A stretch of 64,000 bases of DNA from Aestuariibaculum sediminum (GCF_014596945.1 NZ_JACVXB010000001.1:1-64000), one strand, 5' to 3'. Shown: positions 44,348 through 54,442, numbered from the stretch's first letter. The notes: generated from the letters alone by a model not told the origin. Numbers and translations: made by a program.

Positions 44348-45754
44348 TTAGTTTTTTTGTTTTAATAAAGAATCGAATTGTTCTCTAATTAATTTATTTG
44401 AAGGTCTTAAGGCGTCGGTAGAAATAATTTTACCTTCTTTATCGAATAGTAAAAACCTTGGAATAGAACGAACTTCATAATTTTTAGCTATTCCAGAACT
44501 AAAGGCATTATCGACCATTAATTGAACGCCTCCAAGACTTTCGGTATTAACAAAATCTTTCCATTTTTGAATATCTTCCGGTTTATCTAAAGAAATACTC
44601 ATAAACACAATATCTTTTCCTTTATAGTCATGTTCTAATTCCTTTAAGAATGGAATTTCATTTTTACAAGGTTTACACCAGGTAGCCCATAAATCGATAT
44701 ACAAGTATTTACCTTTAAAATCGTTAAAAGACACTGGTTTATCATTAACATCTTGATATTCAAATTCAAAACCGGGTTGTCCTACCTCTTTATGCATATC
44801 CTTTTCGTACTCTACGATATAGTTCTTACTTTCTTCGGATGTTAGATATTGATACAATGGAGGCATAACCTTTTTGTATTCTTCTGGTTTTAAGCGTAAA
44901 CTTTTAAGTGCATCCATGATATAAACTTCTTTTAAAGCTTCATGCGATATACTTTTAAGATCGGTATCGATAATATCTACTTTATCCATTCTTACTGAAG
45001 GAAAAAATCGATTAAAATAGTAACAATAACCATTCATCCAGGTTAAACCATTATCAAGCTTTAAAATATCGGGGTCGGAAAATTTAATTCCAGACACATA
45101 CATATCTTTATAAAGTTGCGGATGTTCTTCTTGTTTAGGGTGAGCCATGCGAGGCAAGCGAAAGAAATAATATAATTCGTTTTCAAAATCAGACTGCACC
45201 GCCAATTTTAAAAGTTTATTAAATGCTTCATCTTTTGTGTTTATCAATTTTTTAAAATTCTCAACCATTTCCACACCTTCATTTTCTAAAAATGGAAAGA
45301 AATCTTTGTAGGTTATAGCTCCTCCAAGCTTATTATATACTCTAAATTTATTATGAATTTCATTCGCCTTTTGCACTAAACTGTTTTTACCCGTTTTACT
45401 TCCTTTTAGCAGGTAATGTGTTTCGTTAACATCAATTTTTAAATCTAACCCTGCTTCCAAATAAAATCGAATCACCTGACCGCGCGATCCTCGCTCATTT
45501 TGCCCGTAGTCGAGATAATAAAAACCAGGCTGATCTACAGGTAGCTGAAATCCAAAGTCGCCATTAGAGCTCAACGAAGTCGTAGAATGCTCTGCTGCTT
45601 TTCCGTTAACCACATATTGTAAGGTAATTTTATTGGTTTTGGGCTTGAAATTAAAATGTCCGGTTATTGTTGTTTGGGTTGTTTTAGTTGTCGCATGCAA
45701 CACATTTACAAGAAATAATGCACTGGCTAAAACAAATAGAAATTGCCTTTTCAT
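44348..45754 (-). CDS. TlpA-type thiol-disulfide protein, first redoxin of the SusCD locus
   Basis: 468 residues. Signal peptide 1-21 (ending NVLHA). A DUF4369-like beta domain (about 27-120, TITGHFNFKPKTNKITLQYV) and helical middle region lead to a thioredoxin-fold domain with WATWCKPCKNEIPFL (CKPC near 360) and VRSIPRFLLFDK. It is a paralogue of the gene that starts at 42693 but has Lys inside the CxxC, which can shift the redox potential. It lies 214 bases downstream of the PKD-like lipoprotein gene; that gap has a perfect 12-bp hairpin and may hold a second promoter. Function: periplasmic disulfide exchange; partner unknown. Confidence 0.88.
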   Translation of the reverse strand: MKRQFLFVLASALFLVNVLHATTKTTQTTITGHFNFKPKTNKITLQYVVNGKAAEHSTTSLSSNGDFGFQLPVDQPGFYYLDYGQNERGSRGQVIRFYLEAGLDLKIDVNETHYLLKGSKTGKNSLVQKANEIHNKFRVYNKLGGAITYKDFFPFLENEGVEMVENFKKLINTKDEAFNKLLKLAVQSDFENELYYFFRLPRMAHPKQEEHPQLYKDMYVSGIKFSDPDILKLDNGLTWMNGYCYYFNRFFPSVRMDKVDIIDTDLKSISHEALKEVYIMDALKSLRLKPEEYKKVMPPLYQYLTSEESKNYIVEYEKDMHKEVGQPGFEFEYQDVNDKPVSFNDFKGKYLYIDLWATWCKPCKNEIPFLKELEHDYKGKDIVFMSISLDKPEDIQKWKDFVNTESLGGVQLMVDNAFSSGIAKNYEVRSIPRFLLFDKEGKIISTDALRPSNKLIREQFDSLLKQKN

Positions 45755-45844
45755 CGTTTTTAAAAATTTTTCGTTTTTTGATTGTTGAAATATAAATTCG
45801 CTTTCGAATTTTAATCTTTGGAGGGGCTTCTTTTATGATGTATA

Positions 45845-45859
45845 GCCTTAAAATAAGGC
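45845..45859. repeat. Short inverted repeat upstream of the first redoxin gene
   Basis: GCCTTA-AAA-TAAGGC, 91 bases before the redoxin ATG at 45754. It could be an operator or part of an untranslated leader; evidence is only the symmetry. Confidence 0.25.
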
Positions 45860-45927
45860 CATAAACTCCTAAACCTTATATAATAAACATGATCTATTTA
45901 TTATAAAAGTGCACAATAATATAGTTA

Positions 45928-45957
45928 AGAGGAAAGGATTTATACATCCTTTCCTCT
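45928..45957 (-). promoter_or_regulatory. Perfect 12-bp stem-loop after the PKD-like lipoprotein gene
   Basis: AGAGGAAAGGAT/ATCCTTTCCTCT with loop TTATAC, 11 bases past the stop at 45969. No U-run follows on the minus strand. It may be a factor-independent partial terminator or an RNA-stability element that sets redoxin levels below those of susCD. Confidence 0.6.
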
Positions 45958-45968
45958 ATTTAAATTGA

Positions 45969-47471
45969 TTATCGAATGCGGTAAGATGCACTAACAATCT
46001 TACCGAAACCATCATGTCTTGTTTCTAAAATTAAATCGCCATTAACCGGTGGTACGGTGTAACGTTCTACTGCGCCGTTCTGGGCACCGCTATCGTAAGT
46101 ATACACATGTAAATCGTTGGCATATTCACGTGGTATTCTATTTCTTCCTTCAAACTTCATTAAAGTAATTTCTTCATTACCTTTATCTAATACCAGTTTA
46201 GATGTTTTTAAACTAAAGTCGTACTCATACACTTTACTTCCAACATTATAAAGTAAATAACCAAATTCAGGACTTACCGCAAAATTTTCTGCTTGATTCA
46301 TATCGGCAGCAATTTCGGCTGGTATTTCTGCATAATACGCTTGATTTACGGCTCCAAAAAGACTTACTGTCATTCTAGCTAAATAAAGTTTCGAATCTGC
46401 AGGGTCTTTTAATATAGCATGAACCTCTCCACCATTGTATTCGGTACGGGTCATATAAAGTAAATCTTTCCCTGTGTTATAATCGAACAATGTGCCATTA
46501 GGTAACAAACTACAACTTTGTTGGTTATAGGTGTGTTTAAGGAAGCGTTGATTATCTTCGTCGTAAAGAATATTTAAAAACAAATAACAATCGGCCACAA
46601 ATGGCGCTGCTTTAAAGTACTCTGCCTCACTTACCACCGTATTAATTGGAATTGAATACTGATATTGAAACGTTCTAAAATAATAGTATAGATTACCATC
46701 CTTACCCATTAAAGATGTATTCGATCCAAATGATGATATGTTTATAAAATCCGCCTCAAAATCGGTTGGTGCCGAGGCATCTAACATTTCATACGACAAG
46801 TAATACTCTGGCTTCCAATCGAAAGTGTCAGGATGTATTTTTGTTGTCCCTGTTCCATCTGTACTTACGTAAACACCATAAAAACCATATTCATAAGGGT
46901 AACAGTATACAAATTTAGGTGCACCTTCAAGTTTTAACGAAGAACCTGCATAATCTAAAACATCCTTAATAGGTGTGTATTCTCCACTAATTAATGATAA
47001 CATATCTAATCGTGCCGTACCATTATCGTCACATAATAGCATATAACCTTCATAAATCGCACTGTTTACGTTTAAGTAAAACTGAGCATTCCATTGTACG
47101 CCTGTTTTTTTATCGGTTACACGATAATGCACACTATATTCGCCGGGAGGCAACTGAACGGCTTCCAAAATTAAATCCTTATCAGAACCAATTACAGTAC
47201 CTCTTTCTGCAGGTAGTACTTGTGCTGCTATCCTTACAGCCGACCAATTGTACTCGTAATCTTCTTCATTTCCTATAGCATCTTGTGTAAAGCTTAATTC
47301 TGGTTTAACTTCAAAAGGCTCTCCTAATAAAGCTTCGTAATGCGTATCCATATTACCGAATACAACTTCGTTAATATCGTTATAATCATAATTACCTAAA
47401 TCTTCTGAACAAGCATTCAGCAGGCCTGCACTTAAAACAAGTAATGCCAGATATTTTATTTTTTTAATCAT
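45969..47471 (-). CDS. PKD-like family lipoprotein of a SusCD locus
   Basis: 500 residues. Lipoprotein signal with Cys21 (LVLSAGLLNAC). A PKD-like beta domain follows (about 30-140; FEVKPELSFTQDAIGNEEDY, VHYRVTDKKTG), then a long beta-rich region (SAIYEGYMLLCDDNGTARLD) that probably folds as a propeller. The match is to the PKD-like family found downstream of SusCD-DUF4843 in Bacteroidota. It is likely a surface-exposed ligand-binding accessory lipoprotein. It lies 14 bases after the DUF4843 gene. No catalytic motif is seen. Confidence 0.85.
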   Translation of the reverse strand: MIKKIKYLALLVLSAGLLNACSEDLGNYDYNDINEVVFGNMDTHYEALLGEPFEVKPELSFTQDAIGNEEDYEYNWSAVRIAAQVLPAERGTVIGSDKDLILEAVQLPPGEYSVHYRVTDKKTGVQWNAQFYLNVNSAIYEGYMLLCDDNGTARLDMLSLISGEYTPIKDVLDYAGSSLKLEGAPKFVYCYPYEYGFYGVYVSTDGTGTTKIHPDTFDWKPEYYLSYEMLDASAPTDFEADFINISSFGSNTSLMGKDGNLYYYFRTFQYQYSIPINTVVSEAEYFKAAPFVADCYLFLNILYDEDNQRFLKHTYNQQSCSLLPNGTLFDYNTGKDLLYMTRTEYNGGEVHAILKDPADSKLYLARMTVSLFGAVNQAYYAEIPAEIAADMNQAENFAVSPEFGYLLYNVGSKVYEYDFSLKTSKLVLDKGNEEITLMKFEGRNRIPREYANDLHVYTYDSGAQNGAVERYTVPPVNGDLILETRHDGFGKIVSASYRIR

Positions 47472-47485
47472 AATCGTTTTAAATT

Positions 47486-48259
47486 TTAATTTTGAACATT
47501 AGGTCCCATCACCATTGGGGATCCATCTTCTTCTAAAATAGGCTCTCCAGCTTTATCTTTTTCATTTAAGTAGCGCTGTATAAAATACCCGTGATAGCGC
47601 ATCAAGTTGTAATCTCGAGTATTTTCATATATGTCTAACGGCACGTCTAAAACCTCAGAGATTAAAAGCATTTTTTTGGCTGAAAAATCTCCCAAATAAT
47701 AAAAATACCAGTATTTAGGTGTTCTTATAATGTCGTTTACTGTAAGCTGAAAAACGGTAAAATCTCTTTTTTCTTCAGTTAACACATCTATTATCTCATC
47801 TCTCATTTCAACAGCAAAATCGGCTCCTTCTACCAATTCTAAAACCAGAGTAAAGGAGTTGTCTTTCATATCTGCGGTTCTGTATAATGTTATTGGAATA
47901 GAATCGACTGCTTTGTTTGCTCCAAAAATGATTTTTTCAGGTAAATCAAAATGAACACCTTGTACTGCGGTACTAGATTCTTTTACTTTCACATTAATTT
48001 CTCTATCGTAGTCAACCACATTACCTTGAACCGAAACTCCCAATGGAAAAATGGTTTCTGTAATTTCTGCTGGTTTAAAGGCAAATGTTGTTCCTAGACT
48101 ATCGGGATAAACACGCGCTCCCTCAATCCAGGCACCATCTACAGGCCAGGTATAATAAATACTATCTTTTGCACTATAGGTGTCTAAAGTATCTTCGTCG
48201 CATGCCATCATAAAACAGCACAAACACGACATGGTTATATATAGAATGATTTTTTTCAT
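47486..48259 (-). CDS. DUF4843 lipoprotein
   Basis: 257 residues. Lipoprotein signal ends at Cys20 (YITMSCLCCFMMAC). The DUF4843 domain is recognised by SIYYTWPVDGAWIEGARVYP, VSVQGNVVDYDREINVKVKE and ALQLTV-like late segments (FTVFQLTVNDIIRTPKYWYF). Such proteins occur almost only beside SusC/SusD with a PKD-like partner, exactly as here. It is probably an outer-membrane accessory lipoprotein of the uptake complex. It lies 18 bases after susD and 14 before the PKD-like gene. Function not established. Confidence 0.86.
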   Translation of the reverse strand: MKKIILYITMSCLCCFMMACDEDTLDTYSAKDSIYYTWPVDGAWIEGARVYPDSLGTTFAFKPAEITETIFPLGVSVQGNVVDYDREINVKVKESSTAVQGVHFDLPEKIIFGANKAVDSIPITLYRTADMKDNSFTLVLELVEGADFAVEMRDEIIDVLTEEKRDFTVFQLTVNDIIRTPKYWYFYYLGDFSAKKMLLISEVLDVPLDIYENTRDYNLMRYHGYFIQRYLNEKDKAGEPILEEDGSPMVMGPNVQN

Positions 48260-48277
48260 AATTCTGTTTTTTTAATT

Positions 48278-49705
48278 CTATTGATATTTCAATTCTGAAT
48301 CTGGTAATGGAATCACATAATTTTCTGGCGTCATCGTTATAAACGATCGTGATGAATTAGAATTGGCATTTGGTATTCTATCCACATTTAAACGCTTGTA
48401 ATAGAAAAACATTTGACCTTCACCATAAAACTCTCTCATATATTCCTTACGGATTTCATCCTGTAAATCGGCATCGGCTTCAAGATCTATTAAACCACGG
48501 TTATATCTTACGGTATTTAAATATTCCAATGCCATTATTTGATCCGCTTCTGTTTCGGCAGCGATATAATACATTTCGCTTATTCGTATTAAAGGTTGCA
48601 TAAACCTAAAAGCCATTCTATTTTCTGCTACATCGGCAAATTTGTAAAATGTTCGAAATGTAATTTCTCCCGAAGTTGGTCTAATCCAAGTTGAATTATA
48701 TCGGTAATCATTTTCATTAGCTTCGAACATTTGTTCTAATCTCGCTTCGCTATAATAAAGAACATTTATTGCTCTTAGCTGATCTGAGAATAAAGCATTG
48801 TGTCTGTTGTATAAATTCACATTTTGAGGGCCGAAAATAACCTCTTTTGAGAAAATGCGATCTGGACTTCCTCCTGCCGAAATAATATCCGATGGTGCCG
48901 TCCAAGGAAAGGTTGAGGCAGCTTCGTCGATTACCACTTTAGCAGCGGTATTAGCAGCTTCTTTGTTTCCTGCATACAAATTAGCTCTCGCCTGCAATGC
49001 CTTTACCGCGTAATAATTAAAACGTAATTGTCTAATATTTGCATCATAATCTGATGATGGAGGCGTACTACCAATTATTGGATCGTTTTGCAATAATGTT
49101 TCGGCCATTTCCAAATCACTTAAGACCAAAGCCATAACTTCGCTTGCAGATAAAATCTCACCATTTTGCGCCATGGCCTTAGTATAATAAGGTATGGCAA
49201 TATTGTCGGGATTTTCGCTATATATCGGCCCAAATATTCTTAACAAATCGAAATGAATCATGGCGCGTAAACCATAGGCTTCTCCTTTAAACTGGTTCGA
49301 TAAGTTCTCGTTAAGAACGTCATACTTATCGATATTTGTAATTAAATCGTTTAAATTTAAAATAGCGATATAAGCGTTAGACCAAATACCTTCGAATACA
49401 TTGCGAACATCTCCATCTGCATAATCATAAGTACGAAATGGTGTGTAATAAGAATCGGAACGTGGAATGGTGTAACGTTGCCCCAACACTTCCATGATAT
49501 TCAAGGTTAATCTTCCTCCATATAATGGCTCGGATGTAATTTTATGATAGACACCATTGAGCTGATTTCTAATACCAGCCTCGGTACTGTATAACTGTGA
49601 CTCCAGTAGTTTATCTTCTGGGGTAACATCTAAGTAATCACTACAAGCTACATTTAAAGCCCCTATCATTACTATACATGTTATTTTATTTAAAATGTTT
49701 TTCAT
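48278..49705 (-). CDS. RagB/SusD family nutrient-uptake lipoprotein
   Basis: 475 residues. Lipoprotein signal with Cys21 (MIGALNVACSDYLDVTPEDK). SusD hallmarks are the N-terminal LDVTPEDKLLESQLYSTEAG, the TPR-like helical core (AYGLRAMIHFDLLRIFGPIY) and the C-terminal YIAAETEADQIMALEYLNTV and RKEYMREFYGEGQMFFYYKR. SusD forms the lid over the SusC barrel at the cell surface and captures the ligand. It is 22 bases downstream of susC. The ligand is unknown: no carbohydrate-active enzyme is encoded in the locus. Confidence 0.94.
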   Translation of the reverse strand: MKNILNKITCIVMIGALNVACSDYLDVTPEDKLLESQLYSTEAGIRNQLNGVYHKITSEPLYGGRLTLNIMEVLGQRYTIPRSDSYYTPFRTYDYADGDVRNVFEGIWSNAYIAILNLNDLITNIDKYDVLNENLSNQFKGEAYGLRAMIHFDLLRIFGPIYSENPDNIAIPYYTKAMAQNGEILSASEVMALVLSDLEMAETLLQNDPIIGSTPPSSDYDANIRQLRFNYYAVKALQARANLYAGNKEAANTAAKVVIDEAASTFPWTAPSDIISAGGSPDRIFSKEVIFGPQNVNLYNRHNALFSDQLRAINVLYYSEARLEQMFEANENDYRYNSTWIRPTSGEITFRTFYKFADVAENRMAFRFMQPLIRISEMYYIAAETEADQIMALEYLNTVRYNRGLIDLEADADLQDEIRKEYMREFYGEGQMFFYYKRLNVDRIPNANSNSSRSFITMTPENYVIPLPDSELKYQ

Positions 49706-49727
49706 AATATCTTTATAGTTTTACTTA

Positions 49728-52700
49728 TTAGAAGGTTGCGTTTATACTGAATGATACAGAACGTGCAAACGGATAATCTATTCCTCGTTCGGCTAAAACC
49801 GAAGACGCTCTGAAAATATTATTCATATACGCATTAAATCTAAATGAATTCATACCTAAGGCTTTCACCCATTTTTTATCGGTAGTTCTATACCCTAAGT
49901 TTATAGACTCTCCTATTAATACGTTTTCGTCTTGAACAAATCTTGATGAAATTGGTACGGCATCGGTATCGGCGATATCTTTAAATTTGGCAACATCTCC
50001 TGGTTGTTGCCATCGGTCGTAAAGCGCTCTTCGGTCTTGATTATTTACTACACCGAAATAACCGATATTTTCAACTTTATTAAATAAAGCATTATTAAAT
50101 TGCTCACCTCCGAAACGGTATCTTATATTAACACCTAGTGTAAACCCTTTAAGACTTACAAAGTTACTAAATACACCCTCCACATCTGGCCTCGTATTAC
50201 CAACTACAACTTCATCGCTGTAATCATAATCGAAAGAGGTTTGTCCGTTTTTCTTTAAAAACACCTCTTGTCCTGTTGCCGGATCGATGCCTAAAGAAGG
50301 TACCGCCCAAATATCATTAGGACTGTATCCGTCTCTATACCTTACTAAAGAACCGCTATCGATATTCTCTTCGTCTAGGTTTTGTAATTTATTTCCAAAA
50401 TCATCGTACTCCATTCTAATTACAGAGCCTGTTAAACCTACGCGCCACATAAAATCTTTTCGAATGTTGTTAATGATTTTATAATTAACGATAGCCTCGA
50501 ACCCATTAACTTCTAAACGACCTACATTTAAAGGGTAAGACACCAGACCTGTTGACGAAGCCAAACTAACAGGTACTACTAATGGATCGGTATTCTTTTT
50601 AAATAAGTTGAATCGCCCATCTAATCGTCTATTAAACATAGCTATGTCTAAACCAAGATTGGAATCGAACGTACGTTGCCACTCTAAATTAGCATTAGCA
50701 AAAGTGGTTAACTGTGTTCCAACTCCTAATATATTTACCGTATTTCCATAGGAGTATACTGACGTGGAAGCCACACTTCCTAAGTTTTGATTTCCGGTAT
50801 ACCCAAAAGTTTGCTTAAGTCTTAATAAGTTAATAACATTAGAATTGAACCCTCTTTCTTTATGAATATTCCAACCAAAACCAGCAGACCAGAATGGTGA
50901 ATATTTTTCGTTAGAACCAAATGCCGTAGAACCATCTAACCTGTAGTTTAAATCGAGTAAATATCGATTATCGAACGCGTAATTTACAGATCCCATAACA
51001 TTATTTCGACGGTACTTTCTTGTACTATACGACGGTTTTGCATCTGTTTGATAGCTAAAAGAGAAACTTGGGTTTGGATTGGCACCTGCCGGAAAACCAA
51101 CAGCTCTTGTTCCATAACTTTCATTGTTTTGCTCTTCGATTTCAGTTCTAAGGTTCACCGTTACACTGTGTTTATCTGCAAAAACGTTATTATAAACAAG
51201 CATAGCGTTAGCCATATAACTAAAGTTTTCGGTTTGCGTGTTGGTATAGGTTCCTTTTTCAAAGAAGCTACTATCGTCAAATATGGGATCTTCAGGAGAA
51301 ACAAAAGCTTCTCTTTCGGTAGTTTCTTTTCTTATTTGTACCCCACCTTGAAGTCTAAATTTGGAAGTTAAATCAACTATTATTCCCAAATTATTTAAAA
51401 TACTAAAGCCAACCGTTTGATCACTGCTATTCAATAAGGTTTGGTAAAGTGGATTTACTAAAAGTCCCCTTACCGAATCATCTAAATATCTGGTAATTTC
51501 CCCAAATTCATCGTATTTTCTGTAATATGGATTGGCAGTTGCATAATCGGAGAATGATCCATAATTAGACTCTTTCGCTTCGAAACCATTCACATACAAT
51601 CTATTCGCAATATTCACTTTACCACGTCTGTAGATTAAATCAACATTTCCTCCCCAAGTATCTCTGCCAGAGCCCTTCATAACCCCTTGTCCATCACGAA
51701 AGTTAAAGCCCGCGTTAAATCTTAAAGCTTCGGTCCCCCCACTCCCAGCAATTGCATGTCGTTGAGATACCGCTGTTCGTACCGGTTCACTCAACCAATA
51801 GGTATCTACGCCACGACGAACTTCAGCTAACTTAGAATTATAAATACTATCCAGCCTTATTTGAGGCCCCATATCATTAATGTAATACGTCCACATACCT
51901 GCTAACCTCTCATACTCCAATTTCTCTGAAGAATTCATTAGATTATAATCTGTTAAATCTGGAATTTCTACGGTAAAATCTCCTGTATACGTTAATTGTA
52001 TCTGTCCTTCTTTTGGTTTAATGGTTTCAACTACAACAACACCATTTGCTGCTTTAGAACCATATAAAGCTGTTGAGGCCGCATCTTTTAGAATAGTTAT
52101 GGATGCTACTCGGTTCATATCTAAATCCACAATGGTTCTTAGGTTGGTTTCAAAACCATCTAAAATAAACAATGGACTATTAGGATCGGCTCCAAATTCG
52201 TCTCTTAAATCTTCGTTTGAAATACTGGTTTGCCCTCTAACTTCAATGTTTGGTAGCACATTGGGGTTAGACCCTTGAAGATTATTCTCAAGTACAATGA
52301 ATGACGGATCTAAAGTTTTTAAACTTTCGATAACATTTACGTTACCTATAGCTTTTAACTCTTCACCTGTTACGGTATTCACCGCTCCCGTATAGGTTTC
52401 CTTTTTCCTTTCAACGATACCGGTAACAATGACCTCCTCTAATGCTGAAATATCTTCTTCAAGCGAAATATTGATTTCTTTTTGACCATCGAAAACAACG
52501 GTTTGACTTTTAAAGCCAACATAGCTAAAAACCAAAGTTTGCCCCTTACTTACTATAACACGGTACTTACCATCGAAATCCGTACTTACGCCTTGTTTTG
52601 TCTCTTCAATTAAAACGGTAACTCCAGGCAAAGGCTGCCCTGTTTCATCAGTTACGGCACCTATTACACTAAAGGCTTGTGCCGCATTTTTAACGGGAAC

Positions 52701-53048
52701 AATTAAAAACAAGCCATCGTATTGTTTTTCTAATTTATATTGAGCTCCTATAATTGAACTTACAATCACTTCTACATCGGTATCGACAAAATCTACATTA
52801 ATTATTTTATCAATATCCAATTCATTATCACTGTAAAAGAAATCTACATTAGCCTTGTCGCTAACGGTTCTCAACGCTTCGTGAAGCGGAACTTCTTTAA
52901 GATTTAATGTGATTTTTTGTGAAAATGCAAACGCACCGACATTGAATAAAATAATAAACAAATAGATTGATCGCCTCATAATGCTCAAAATTTGTGGCAT
53001 AAATCGCCTGAGAAGAAAATACACTCCTCTTGAAAAGTTTTTTTTCAT
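49728..53048 (-). CDS. SusC/RagA TonB-linked outer-membrane protein with STN domain
   Basis: 1106 residues. After a signal region (a second start, MRRSIYLFIILFNVGAFAFS, lies at codon 24, position 52979) comes an STN signalling domain (about 45-115, LNLKEVPLHEALRTVSDKAN), a carboxypeptidase-regulatory-like domain (about 128-210, GAVTDETGQPLPGVTVLIEE), the plug (IRGQTSIS-like LPNIEVRGQTSISNEDL; ILKDAASTALYGSKAANGVV) and a barrel ending in Phe. The STN domain is typical of receptors that signal through FecR to FecI, both encoded directly upstream. It should import a SusD-bound ligand across the outer membrane with TonB energy. Confidence 0.95.
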   Translation of the reverse strand: MKKNFSRGVYFLLRRFMPQILSIMRRSIYLFIILFNVGAFAFSQKITLNLKEVPLHEALRTVSDKANVDFFYSDNELDIDKIINVDFVDTDVEVIVSSIIGAQYKLEKQYDGLFLIVPVKNAAQAFSVIGAVTDETGQPLPGVTVLIEETKQGVSTDFDGKYRVIVSKGQTLVFSYVGFKSQTVVFDGQKEINISLEEDISALEEVIVTGIVERKKETYTGAVNTVTGEELKAIGNVNVIESLKTLDPSFIVLENNLQGSNPNVLPNIEVRGQTSISNEDLRDEFGADPNSPLFILDGFETNLRTIVDLDMNRVASITILKDAASTALYGSKAANGVVVVETIKPKEGQIQLTYTGDFTVEIPDLTDYNLMNSSEKLEYERLAGMWTYYINDMGPQIRLDSIYNSKLAEVRRGVDTYWLSEPVRTAVSQRHAIAGSGGTEALRFNAGFNFRDGQGVMKGSGRDTWGGNVDLIYRRGKVNIANRLYVNGFEAKESNYGSFSDYATANPYYRKYDEFGEITRYLDDSVRGLLVNPLYQTLLNSSDQTVGFSILNNLGIIVDLTSKFRLQGGVQIRKETTEREAFVSPEDPIFDDSSFFEKGTYTNTQTENFSYMANAMLVYNNVFADKHSVTVNLRTEIEEQNNESYGTRAVGFPAGANPNPSFSFSYQTDAKPSYSTRKYRRNNVMGSVNYAFDNRYLLDLNYRLDGSTAFGSNEKYSPFWSAGFGWNIHKERGFNSNVINLLRLKQTFGYTGNQNLGSVASTSVYSYGNTVNILGVGTQLTTFANANLEWQRTFDSNLGLDIAMFNRRLDGRFNLFKKNTDPLVVPVSLASSTGLVSYPLNVGRLEVNGFEAIVNYKIINNIRKDFMWRVGLTGSVIRMEYDDFGNKLQNLDEENIDSGSLVRYRDGYSPNDIWAVPSLGIDPATGQEVFLKKNGQTSFDYDYSDEVVVGNTRPDVEGVFSNFVSLKGFTLGVNIRYRFGGEQFNNALFNKVENIGYFGVVNNQDRRALYDRWQQPGDVAKFKDIADTDAVPISSRFVQDENVLIGESINLGYRTTDKKWVKALGMNSFRFNAYMNNIFRASSVLAERGIDYPFARSVSFSINATF

Positions 53049-53105
53049 ACTTTTGTTAAATTGGTTAATTATTTTTAGTCACTTAGTTAATCAACAGTAA
53101 ATTAC

Positions 53106-53136
53106 AACCGATTGATACTACCAATATCAGTCGGTT
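53106..53136 (+). terminator. Plus-strand terminator-like hairpin between fecR-like and susC genes
   Basis: Arms AACCGATTGAT and ATCAGTCGGTT, loop of 9, then TTTTTC on the plus strand. The single non-Watson-Crick position is a G-U on plus-strand RNA but an A-C mismatch on the minus strand, so it would act on antisense transcription. Confidence 0.35.
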
Positions 53137-53144
53137 TTTCACTG

Positions 53145-54332
53145 TTAGTTTTTCGATATTTCTACTTCTATCTTATTATTTTCATTTTTATAAATTTTAT
53201 AATCTATTCTGGCTGTTTTTGCTATCATATCCATCAAGTCTCTTAACTTGTTGTCCTTTCTTGCTAAACCTGTAAATATCACATCTTTAGCATTTTCATC
53301 TGCAAACGTAAATTCGAAACCATACCATCGACCCAATTTTTTAAGAATGTTATCCAAAGATTCATGTTCGAAGTAAAATCTACCATCCTTCCATGCTGTA
53401 TAATTCCGAACATTAACATTATTTAAAATTTTAATCGTTTCTTCTCCCTTTTTGAAGTATCCTTGCTGATTAGGTGCTAGCATAACTTTTCCATCATGCC
53501 CCTGCGTTAATTCTACCTTACCTTCAACTAGTGTTGTTGCAAAATAATCATCGTCGCTGTAGGCGCTTACATTAAATGATGTACCTAGTACCGTAACATT
53601 GCAGGACTTTGTTTTTACTATAAATTTTTTATTGCTCTTAACAACATCGAAGTAAGCTTCACCCTCTAATTCTATTTCTCTAGTATCTCCAACAAAAGCC
53701 TCAGGATATGTAATTGAAGATGCCGAATTTACCGAAACGGTAGTCCCATCTGGCAATACAACACTGTAAATCCCTCCATGTGGTACGTGTAAAGTATTGT
53801 ATCCCACGTGCAATGCCTTATGTTTTTCGTTTGATGATTTATACTGCAACACATCATCTTTATTTTCAATTAGACTCACACCACTAGACTGAATGTTTTG
53901 GTTTTTACTCGCATCTAAAGCCACCTCGGTTCCATCGGCTAGAATTAATGTAGCACGCGAATAGCCAGGCTGAATTTCCTTTAAGGTTTCTTGAGTAATT
54001 ATGATATCTTGCTGATTGGAACGATATTGCCAATAAAAAGTTACCGATACCATTAAAACCAGTATAGCTGCATATTTAAACACTTGTTTAATACGTCTAG
54101 TTCGTTTAGAGGCTTTAATGCGATCTTGAAGCTTATTATATTTTTTATTGGTATTTATCGATTTATAAAATTCATACTTGGCGTTTAAATTTCGTTCATC
54201 AATAATTTCCTTATATAATTTTTGAGCTTCTTTATCTTGCAGCCAAATATTAAGTTCAATCTGTTCTTCCGAAGTTATGGTCTGCGAAAGCGACTTACTT
54301 ATTAATTCAGCTATTTTAAATTTTGAATGCAA
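53145..54332 (-). CDS. FecR family anti-sigma factor
   Basis: 395 residues. A cytoplasmic N-terminal anti-sigma region (about 1-85), one transmembrane helix (about 86-104, VFKYAAILVLMVSVTFYW) and a periplasmic FecR domain (GGIYSVVLPDGTTVSVNSAS, REIELEGEAYFDVVKSNKKF, VLGTSFNVSAY) are seen. The C-terminal DUF4974 region (LDNILKKLGRWYGFEFTFAD) would contact the STN domain of the SusC protein. It should hold the ECF sigma factor encoded 110 bases upstream and release or activate it when the receptor is loaded. Confidence 0.94.
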   Translation of the reverse strand: MHSKFKIAELISKSLSQTITSEEQIELNIWLQDKEAQKLYKEIIDERNLNAKYEFYKSINTNKKYNKLQDRIKASKRTRRIKQVFKYAAILVLMVSVTFYWQYRSNQQDIIITQETLKEIQPGYSRATLILADGTEVALDASKNQNIQSSGVSLIENKDDVLQYKSSNEKHKALHVGYNTLHVPHGGIYSVVLPDGTTVSVNSASSITYPEAFVGDTREIELEGEAYFDVVKSNKKFIVKTKSCNVTVLGTSFNVSAYSDDDYFATTLVEGKVELTQGHDGKVMLAPNQQGYFKKGEETIKILNNVNVRNYTAWKDGRFYFEHESLDNILKKLGRWYGFEFTFADENAKDVIFTGLARKDNKLRDLMDMIAKTARIDYKIYKNENNKIEVEISKN

Positions 54333-54442
54333 TTGTTACAATTATTTATATGAAAAAAACATTATACGATTGTTAAAAAAACATCGTCTTTTAATTAAGA
54401 GTAAATTAAATGCAAAAAGGGTGGAAAAAAAGTTTTAAAAAA

